From contig PWUB01000335.1 in the NCBI GenBank assembly GCA_003563755.1, positions 1 to 10,923 on the forward strand: a DNA stretch of 10,923 nucleotides, written 5' to 3'. The notes under the pieces were generated by a model that saw only the letters and a program-made list of their open reading frames with translations, ran no database searches and was not told the DNA's origin. The stretch's first letter is position 1, and every line of letters begins with the position of its first letter. This DNA comes from Clostridia bacterium. Lineage in GTDB: Bacteria; Bacillota_E; SLMV01; PUMD01. Shown here piece by piece: positions 5,736-10,923 of this stretch. The translations under genes and the position numbers were made by a program.

Positions 5736-7226
5736 CTATGGATCGCGGGTCTCTATGTCCACTATATCACCGCTCACAGCATCGACCATGAACAGGCCCG
5801 CGGCACCCATATCCACGTACCATGCCGGGCGCACCACCCACTCACCACCGCTGTCGTGAGCAGGATACTTGACCAGGTGCACCCTCTCGATGGGCAGTCC
5901 CGTAGTGTCTATCTCCGAGCTGATGTACTGGTGGACGTGCTCCAGGGCGCTGATCGGGGTGATGGCAGGCACCCACTGCACTTCGGCTGTCCGGCGCAGC
6001 GGCGCCATCTCCGCATTCCGCACGCCGTGGCCGTCGACCACCACCGATACCGGACCGCCGGGATACACCAACAGATCCGCGCCGAATCTCTGGGCGAAGT
6101 GGAATCGGTATCCCTCGACGGCGGGGCGGCCCTCGTCCAGATCCAGGGTGCCCCGAGCGAACAGGGGGTCTGCGCCCACGAGGAGAAGCTCCTCAGCAGC
6201 TTCGCCCAACCCGGTCCTCAAAAAAGTCCAGGCTTCACACAGCAGGCCGTCCAGTCCGGGCTCGGACTCATCGACATCGGCCTCGGGGGCCGGAGGGATG
6301 ATCAGGTTATAGGACAGGGAACCGTCGGGATTGAGCCTCACACTCCGATAACCATCGGTGTAAGTGGTGGATCCGTCGGGCTCGCGGCGGTGCCGCACCG
6401 AGGTGAAGTCCGAAAAGAAAGACATCACTCTCTCCGTTCCCCGCTCCATGACGCTCGCCGCCAGTTGTGTGCTTACCTGCAGGTCCACCTCGGGAATGCT
6501 GAGGAGAGGCGTGAGGACCATATCTCGCCATCCCAGTACCAGTACCATGGATTCGCCGACGGCATCTGCACTCTCGAGCAGCATGCGGGCCCAGAGGGCC
6601 ACTATGAGGGTCTCATCGTAGACCGGATCAAGGTCTCCGAGGGACAGCCCCTCCTCGAGAGATTCGTCGAAGTCATCGACCACCGTCCACCTCGTATGAT
6701 ACAACCCGTCCTCCGTGGGGATGTGCAGGTAAAGCATGGATGGATCCTCTCCGGAGAGAGAAAAGAGCATGCGGTCCGTCGGCGAGTCAGGAAATTCCCC
6801 CACCGCACCTGCGAGGCCCATGAGCAGGCTCAGGGGCACCCGACCCGCAAGGAAGATGCTCACGCCCACCCGGTCCATCTGGTACCGGCGAAGGTGGTGC
6901 TCGGCCTCATCCACCGACCCCAGGTTCAAATCTCCCGGCCGGAGAACCGAGAGGACCATGTCGAGCAGCGCCGACGCCTCGGACGCCTTCTCCATCGGTG
7001 CCGACCGGTGCGTGCCATCCCCACCGTGGTAGACAAAGGACACCGGCTCCACCAGAGACGGGGGCAGTGTCTCCCGCAGGTTCCTCTCATCAGTGCCGAT
7101 CAGGGCCGGCGGCAGTGAGGTTATGGGAGCCGGACGCCACCACAGCTCAAATCCCAAGAGCAGCGATGTCACAACCAGCACCACGAGAATGACGCTCTTT
7201 GCGATTTCAAGGCGCCTCCTGGGCAT
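5736..7226 (-). CDS. yycH: WalRK two-component system regulatory protein YycH
   Basis: YycH works with YycI as a membrane-tethered regulator of WalK. This protein (496 aa from ATG 7226) has a short basic N-terminus, one transmembrane helix (about 9-30, ending LLGFELWW) and a large extracellular part. A typical YycH stretch appears near 270-305: FFSDFTSV followed by TYTDGYRSVRL and PDGSLSYN. The C-terminus has RPAWYVDMG and VSGDIVDIE, echoing YycI. The start is ambiguous: ATG 7224-7226 gives the family-like opening MPRRRLEIAKSVILV and overlaps walK by 20 nt, while GTG 7245-7247 has a better purine-rich ribosome site (GGGGGAAGGGA) and overlaps by 41 nt. In either case translation is coupled to walK. 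It is slightly longer than Bacillus YycH (about 455 aa). No enzyme motif is seen. Confidence 0.87.
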   Translation of the reverse strand: MPRRRLEIAKSVILVVLVVTSLLLGFELWWRPAPITSLPPALIGTDERNLRETLPPSLVEPVSFVYHGGDGTHRSAPMEKASEASALLDMVLSVLRPGDLNLGSVDEAEHHLRRYQMDRVGVSIFLAGRVPLSLLMGLAGAVGEFPDSPTDRMLFSLSGEDPSMLYLHIPTEDGLYHTRWTVVDDFDESLEEGLSLGDLDPVYDETLIVALWARMLLESADAVGESMVLVLGWRDMVLTPLLSIPEVDLQVSTQLAASVMERGTERVMSFFSDFTSVRHRREPDGSTTYTDGYRSVRLNPDGSLSYNLIIPPAPEADVDESEPGLDGLLCEAWTFLRTGLGEAAEELLLVGADPLFARGTLDLDEGRPAVEGYRFHFAQRFGADLLVYPGGPVSVVVDGHGVRNAEMAPLRRTAEVQWVPAITPISALEHVHQYISSEIDTTGLPIERVHLVKYPAHDSGGEWVVRPAWYVDMGAAGLFMVDAVSGDIVDIETRDP

Positions 7227-9033
7227 CAGACGCCGCACCGGCAGCACTCCCTTCCCCCGATAGGCAGAGATCGATAGGCAGCCAGAACTCGATCCTCGTG
7301 CCCTGGCCGACGGTGCTCTGGGCCTTTATGCCCCCGCCGTGGGATTCGCCTATCTCGCGGGCGATGGCCAGGCCCAGTCCTGTGCCGCCGCTGGCGCGGG
7401 AGCGAGCCTTGTCCACCCGGTAGAAGCGCTCGAATATCCTGGGGAGGTCCTCCTTTGGGATGCCGACGCCGTTGTCGGTCACCGCCACGTGAATATTGTC
7501 GTCCCGACTCCACCAGTTCACCCGCACCTGTCCTCCCTCGGGGGTGTGCTCCACTGCATTGGATATGAGGTTGACAACGACCTGCTCGATCCGGTCACGG
7601 TCACCGCGGATGCGCGGTGTCTCATGGCTTCCCCGGTAGCCCAGGGATATGCTCCTGGCATCAGCGCGGGCCGCCATCTTGCCACAGGCATCATCGATCA
7701 GTCCGGCCACGGAAAACTGGTCCTCCTCCCAGGTCATTTCATCGGAATCGATCAGGGAGAGGTCCAACAGGTCGTGAACCATTCGGGTCATTCGTGCCGT
7801 CTCGTCCAGGACCACCTCCATGAACTGCCCGCTGACATGCTCATCATGAACCGCGCCGTCGAGGAGGGTCTCCATGTAGCTCTTTATGGTAGTCAGGGGC
7901 GTCTTGAGTTCATGGCTGACGTTTGCTACGAATTCCTTGCGGCGACGCTCCGCCTGTTCCTGCTCCGTGACATCCTGCAGAACCACGACCATGCCGCGGG
8001 GCGTGTCTTCCTCGCCGTCAGGAAGAATGGCAGCGAGGTGGGCCCGCACGACCCTGGTATCCAGCTCGAATCGCAGGGTAAGGTTTTCACCGGAGCTCAT
8101 CGTCTCCTCTATCGGTGACTGCAGTTGAACCCCCTGCAGCACGTCGTCTATACGCTGACCCACCAGCCCGGGGGGATCCGTGTCCAGGATCTCGGCGGCG
8201 CGGGGATTGACCAGCATGATATGCCCGTCGGCGCTCAGGGCCATGACACCCTCCGCCATGTTCCTCAGCACCACTTCGAGCCTCCTCTTCTCCTCGGAGA
8301 CATCCAGGAGAGTCTGCTCCAGCCGCTCTGCCATGTAGTTGAACATGGAGCCAAGCTGACCTATCTCGTCCTCGGAGATGACCTCGATACGCTCGTCGAA
8401 TTTGCCGGCCGCCATCTGCCTGGCCCGCTCCGTTATCTGGCCGACGGGACCGGTGATGGTTCCGGCGAGAACGAAGGCCGCCACACCGGTGATCACGAGG
8501 GCCAGGGCGGTGGCTCCGAGCAGGATGGCCCGGATATCGTGAAGCGTCTGATATACTCCTCCGAGGGAAGCATTCAAATACAGGGCTCCCACCACGCTGC
8601 CCTCGACAGAGACCGGCATGGCCAAGGAGAGAAGCGGATCCTGACGATCCTCGCGCTCCCGTATCTGCCGCGCCACCTCACCCTCCGACAGCGCCTGGTC
8701 AATCTCGGGAAGAACGATCCGTCGGCCGACCAGGTTCTCCATGTCGGCACTGGCAGCCACCACCTCGGCCCGCTCATCGAGGAACACCAGGTCCATGCCG
8801 GACTCCCTGCCGTAGTCACGGAGGTAGCTGGCCACGTACTCCGTCGGCACTTCCTCCTCCAGGTAACGCTCGAGGAACGTTACCATCAAGAGGGCCTGGC
8901 GTTCCACGTTTCGAGTATGGTTGCCGAGGTAGTAGCTCTCCAGTGAGCGCTCAACGTACCAGCCGACCAGCTGCATGGCCAGCAGGATCAGCAGCAGAAA
9001 GATGATCGCCAATCGCGCACGGAGGCTTCTCAT
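7207..9033 (-). CDS. walK: Cell-wall sensor histidine kinase WalK
   Basis: WalK is the membrane kinase/phosphatase that controls WalR in response to cell-wall state. The 608-aa protein has the full WalK layout: TM1 (about 9-25), an extracellular sensor domain (about 28-166), TM2 (about 168-190), HAMP (about 192-244), a PAS domain (about 250-355), the dimerisation/phosphoacceptor helix EFVANVSHELKTPLTT with H374, and a HATPase domain. In the HATPase the N box is NLISNAVEH (488-496), followed by DNGVG (520-524), ERFYRVDKARSR and GGTGLGLAI (549-557). E375 and T378 make the ExxT phosphatase motif. The ATG is preceded by GGGAGGGGACA; the gap to walR is 29 nt. Relative to S. aureus WalK, the PAS zinc ligands appear changed: N258 and Q353 replace the two His. 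The 3' end overlaps yycH. Confidence 0.96.
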   Translation of the reverse strand: MRSLRARLAIIFLLLILLAMQLVGWYVERSLESYYLGNHTRNVERQALLMVTFLERYLEEEVPTEYVASYLRDYGRESGMDLVFLDERAEVVAASADMENLVGRRIVLPEIDQALSEGEVARQIREREDRQDPLLSLAMPVSVEGSVVGALYLNASLGGVYQTLHDIRAILLGATALALVITGVAAFVLAGTITGPVGQITERARQMAAGKFDERIEVISEDEIGQLGSMFNYMAERLEQTLLDVSEEKRRLEVVLRNMAEGVMALSADGHIMLVNPRAAEILDTDPPGLVGQRIDDVLQGVQLQSPIEETMSSGENLTLRFELDTRVVRAHLAAILPDGEEDTPRGMVVVLQDVTEQEQAERRRKEFVANVSHELKTPLTTIKSYMETLLDGAVHDEHVSGQFMEVVLDETARMTRMVHDLLDLSLIDSDEMTWEEDQFSVAGLIDDACGKMAARADARSISLGYRGSHETPRIRGDRDRIEQVVVNLISNAVEHTPEGGQVRVNWWSRDDNIHVAVTDNGVGIPKEDLPRIFERFYRVDKARSRASGGTGLGLAIAREIGESHGGGIKAQSTVGQGTRIEFWLPIDLCLSGEGSAAGAASDAQEAP

Positions 9034-9062
9034 TGTCCCCTCCCCCGGGGCTCAGGGTCAGC

Positions 9063-9758
9063 TCAGCCCTCTTCTTCGCCCACAAATAGGTATCCAACAC
9101 CGCGGCGGGTGACTATGATGCTCGGATCGGAGGGGTTCTTCTCCACCTTCTCGCGCAGGCGGCGAATGGTGACGTCCACCGTGCGTACGTCGCCGTAATA
9201 CTGGTAACCCCAGACATCGTGGAGCAGCTGCTTCCTGGTCACCACTTTCCCCCGGCGCTGGGCCAGGTAGGCCAGGAGTTCGAATTCCCGTCGGGTCAGC
9301 CCGGCGTCCTCGCCCTCCAGGTATGCCTGGTGGCGATCCATGTCAACGGTCAGGGAACCGCATGTATAGGTCGAGTTCTGACCGCCGAAATCGTCCTCGG
9401 CCCGACGCAGTTGGGCCCTGACCCTCGCCAGGACCTCCCGCGGGCTGAAAGGCTTGGTGATGTAGTCGTCCGCCCCCGCATCCAGTCCACAGATGACATC
9501 TTCCTCCTCGTCCTTGGCGGTGAGCATGAGCACCGGTACGCCGCTGTCGCGGCGGATGGCCTCACAGACCTCTATTCCATCACGGCTCGGGAGCATGATG
9601 TCCAGGAGAATCAAATCGGGATTCAGCTCGCGAAACATCTTCAGAGCTTCCTCGCCGTCATATGCTGCCACCGTCTCATAACCGGCGCTCCTGAGATTGT
9701 ACTCCAGGATGTCCGCTATTGCTTTTTCGTCGTCCACCACCAAAATCGTGTGTCCCAT
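9063..9758 (-). CDS. walR: OmpR-family response regulator WalR
   Basis: WalR is the DNA-binding response regulator phosphorylated by WalK, controlling cell-wall hydrolase and related genes. From ATG 9756-9758 the protein is 231 aa. The receiver domain (about 3-117) shows the acidic pair D9/D10, the phosphoacceptor D53 in LLDIMLPSRDG, T80 and K102 in TKPFSPRE. The winged-helix domain (about 130-227) contains LTRREFELLAYLA and WGYQYYGDVRTVDVTIRRLR, a segment characteristic of WalR among OmpR regulators. This start has AAGAGG six nt upstream and gives the standard opening MGHTILVVDDE; the in-frame extension upstream to 9812 has no family match. It is the first gene of the walRKHI operon, with a candidate promoter and inverted repeat upstream. 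Confidence 0.97.
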   Translation of the reverse strand: MGHTILVVDDEKAIADILEYNLRSAGYETVAAYDGEEALKMFRELNPDLILLDIMLPSRDGIEVCEAIRRDSGVPVLMLTAKDEEEDVICGLDAGADDYITKPFSPREVLARVRAQLRRAEDDFGGQNSTYTCGSLTVDMDRHQAYLEGEDAGLTRREFELLAYLAQRRGKVVTRKQLLHDVWGYQYYGDVRTVDVTIRRLREKVEKNPSDPSIIVTRRGVGYLFVGEEEG

Positions 9759-9839
9759 GGAAAGCCTCTTCTCCTCCCCCCGGTTACGCTGGCTGTATGG
9801 CCATGAATTCAACTGAGGACATAGAAATACCTGCAGAGC

Positions 9840-9919
9840 GCGCGTTTCACTTTCTGGGAGTCAACACAGCCCGCGACGAGAAAGCGTAACTCGGCTCCTT
9901 AATAGTAAGTGAAACGCGC
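9840..9919. repeat. Perfect 13-bp inverted repeat, arms 54 nt apart, upstream of walR
   Basis: The arms are GCGCGTTTCACTT (9840-9852) and AAGTGAAACGCGC (9907-9919). The distal arm sits inside the spacer of the candidate walR promoter; the other lies in the 5' leader, about 80 nt before the walR ATG. If RNA starts at that promoter, only the second arm is transcribed, which favours paired DNA operators over an RNA hairpin. If RNA reads in from the CapA gene, the arms could pair as a long-range stem. Confidence 0.6.
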
Positions 9920-9931
9920 AAAAATTGGCAA
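9902..9931 (-). promoter_or_regulatory. Candidate walR operon promoter
   Basis: On the minus strand TTGCCA (9926-9931) lies 18 nt before TACTAT (9902-9907), matching the housekeeping sigma consensus at five and four of six positions. It sits in the only AT-rich part of the 196-nt gap between the CapA-family gene and walR and would produce a leader of roughly 135 nt. One arm of the 13-bp inverted repeat fills most of the spacer. No terminator with a T-run is visible after the CapA-family gene, so read-through is possible. Confidence 0.4.
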
Positions 9932-9954
9932 GTATCGGGCTCAGGGCACGGGTC

Positions 9955-10923
9955 TCATCTGTCCGGATGCGAAAGATCCAGGTACAGGACATCGGCGTCC
10001 CGGCGCAGCTCCGTATCCCACCTGTGGGATATGTCTACCAGGTAGTCGAAGATGGAATCGATTTCTTCGCCCGAAGCGGGCACCGCCTGGCCCTCGCGTA
10101 TGCGATAGGGAAGGAACCCGATCTCCCGAGGGCGAAGGTGCCCCCCGTCATCGTAATCCCATCTCAGCTGGGCGACGACGGTCTCCGCACGCCGCAGCGG
10201 CTCCTGGTCATATATGAAGTTGCCGAGGCTGTACAGCAGGGGGCGGTCACGGTGAACCTCGATGCTCTGCAGAACGTGAGGGTGATGGCCGAGCACTGCA
10301 TCTGCCCCCTCCCTCACCACAGCCAGCGCCAATTCCCGGTGCTCGGCTGGAGGATGTGCAACGTATTCAGGCCCCCAGTGCACGGATACCACCACGGCAT
10401 CGGCTTGTTCCCGGGCCCTCCGGACGTCGGTGATCATGAGGTCTGGATCCATGCGGGCAACTCCGGGCAGCTCGGGACCGGCGGCAAAGGTCTCCCGGTG
10501 ACCCCAATCCCAGAAGATATCGGCGTGTTCTGCGTAAGCAAGAAAGGCAATGCGCACACCCCTTCCCTCCCAAAACAGCGGCTGGTGGGCCTGCACATCA
10601 TGGCTGCCGCCTCCGACGGGAAGGATGCCCCATTCGCGCAGTCCGGCTATGGTCTCCAGGAAGGCAGGGCGCCCGAAATCAAGGATGTGATTGTTTGCTA
10701 TGTTGACCACGTCCATGCCCGCGCGGTGCAGGGCACCTACGCTGTCGGGGCTGCCCCTGAGCCAGATGCCCTTGCCGGGCAGGGGATCTCCGGAATCGGC
10801 CAGTGGTGCCTCGAGGTTGCCAAACGTCAGGTCGCCCCCCTGGAATATGGGGGTGACGTGTTCAAAGGGATGATCTTCGCCCCTCTCATCCATGACATCC
10901 CGCACCCCGCGGGCCAGCGTCAC
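9955..10923 (-). CDS. CapA-family (poly-gamma-glutamate capsule type) metallophosphatase-fold protein, partial at N-terminus
   Basis: The frame is open at the right edge; the first complete codon (10921-10923) reads as Val/GTG but is almost certainly internal. The first visible residues (V)TLARGV match the part just after the family's opening G-D of GDVMLGRGV, so roughly the first 30-60 residues, including any signal peptide, lie outside. Within the visible 322 residues are GGDLTFGNLEAPL (29-41), NIANNHILDFG (74-84), VHWGPEY (181-187), GHHPHVLQ (212-219) and YSLGNFIYDQ (231-240), the PGA_cap/calcineurin-like metal-site motifs. Members include CapA/PgsA (YwtB) of the poly-gamma-glutamate machinery, but most family members are of unknown function. 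No capBC neighbour is visible, so a capsule role cannot be claimed. It is co-directional with walR, 196 nt upstream. Confidence 0.92.
   Translation of the reverse strand: MTLARGVRDVMDERGEDHPFEHVTPIFQGGDLTFGNLEAPLADSGDPLPGKGIWLRGSPDSVGALHRAGMDVVNIANNHILDFGRPAFLETIAGLREWGILPVGGGSHDVQAHQPLFWEGRGVRIAFLAYAEHADIFWDWGHRETFAAGPELPGVARMDPDLMITDVRRAREQADAVVVSVHWGPEYVAHPPAEHRELALAVVREGADAVLGHHPHVLQSIEVHRDRPLLYSLGNFIYDQEPLRRAETVVAQLRWDYDDGGHLRPREIGFLPYRIREGQAVPASGEEIDSIFDYLVDISHRWDTELRRDADVLYLDLSHPDR

Noticed and set aside
5733..7118. 461-codon open frame on the plus strand, opposite yycH
   Set aside because: Long antisense frames are expected in GC-rich genes. This one mirrors yycH, its protein resembles no known family, and yycH has family motifs, a membrane helix and operon context.
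7215..7220. Perfect AGGAGG on the minus strand at the walK-yycH junction
   Set aside because: It lies after the likely yycH start and encodes two Arg codons. The only start codon at a suitable distance is a TTG in a different frame, with no supported gene, so I treat it as coding sequence.
8125..8946. Plus-strand open frame of 273 codons opposite walK
   Set aside because: It is a shadow of walK, where the minus strand encodes continuous HAMP, PAS and kinase domains.
9932..9954. Terminator after the CapA-family gene
   Set aside because: There is a T-run on the minus strand near 9920-9926 but no GC-rich hairpin directly before it; the bases fit a promoter better.

Overview
The window looks like chromosomal DNA from a GC-rich Bacillota (Firmicutes) lineage. 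The main reason is a complete walR-walK-yycH-yycI block, the essential cell-wall two-component system with its two membrane-anchored regulators, which is a Firmicutes hallmark. It is followed by htrA and rlmH, as around yycK/rlmH in Bacillus and Staphylococcus. The strong GC bias of the coding sequence argues against a classical low-GC Bacillus or Staphylococcus and suggests a high-GC or uncultivated branch (Symbiobacteriia- or Limnochordia-like; this placement is inference).

All ten recognisable genes lie on the minus strand, so transcription runs from high to low coordinates. In that order they are: a CapA-family metallophosphatase-like protein (cut by the right edge), a 196-nt regulatory gap, walR, walK, yycH, yycI, murA (MurZ-like), htrA, rlmH, fabI, a 137-nt gap with a strong stem-loop, and an M81/MlrC-family protein (cut by the left edge). 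Gaps inside the walR-to-fabI stretch are short: about 29 nt between walR and walK, an overlap between walK and yycH, about 21 nt between yycH and yycI, a 4-nt ATGA overlap between htrA and rlmH, and 14 nt between rlmH and fabI. The two wider gaps, before murA (93 nt) and before htrA (87 nt), both carry promoter-like, AT-rich sequence.

Functionally the block joins envelope homeostasis in one neighbourhood. WalK senses at the membrane under control of YycH and YycI and phosphorylates WalR. MurA commits UDP-GlcNAc to peptidoglycan, HtrA handles misfolded exported protein, RlmH modifies 23S rRNA and FabI completes fatty-acid elongation. Compared with the Bacillus order (walRK-yycHI-yycJ-yycK/htrA-rlmH), the metallo-hydrolase gene yycJ is absent at its usual place and murA sits there instead. 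fabI is an extra gene after rlmH.

The most notable non-coding signals are a perfect 13-bp inverted repeat, arms 54 nt apart, upstream of walR, with one arm inside a candidate promoter; a WalR-box-like direct repeat (11 of 12 consensus positions) in the AT-rich gap upstream of htrA; and a 10-bp stem-loop after fabI. I see no mobile element, CRISPR array, tRNA, rRNA or anything that looks like a wholly new system. The novelty is in gene arrangement, regulatory sites and residue changes in otherwise standard proteins.
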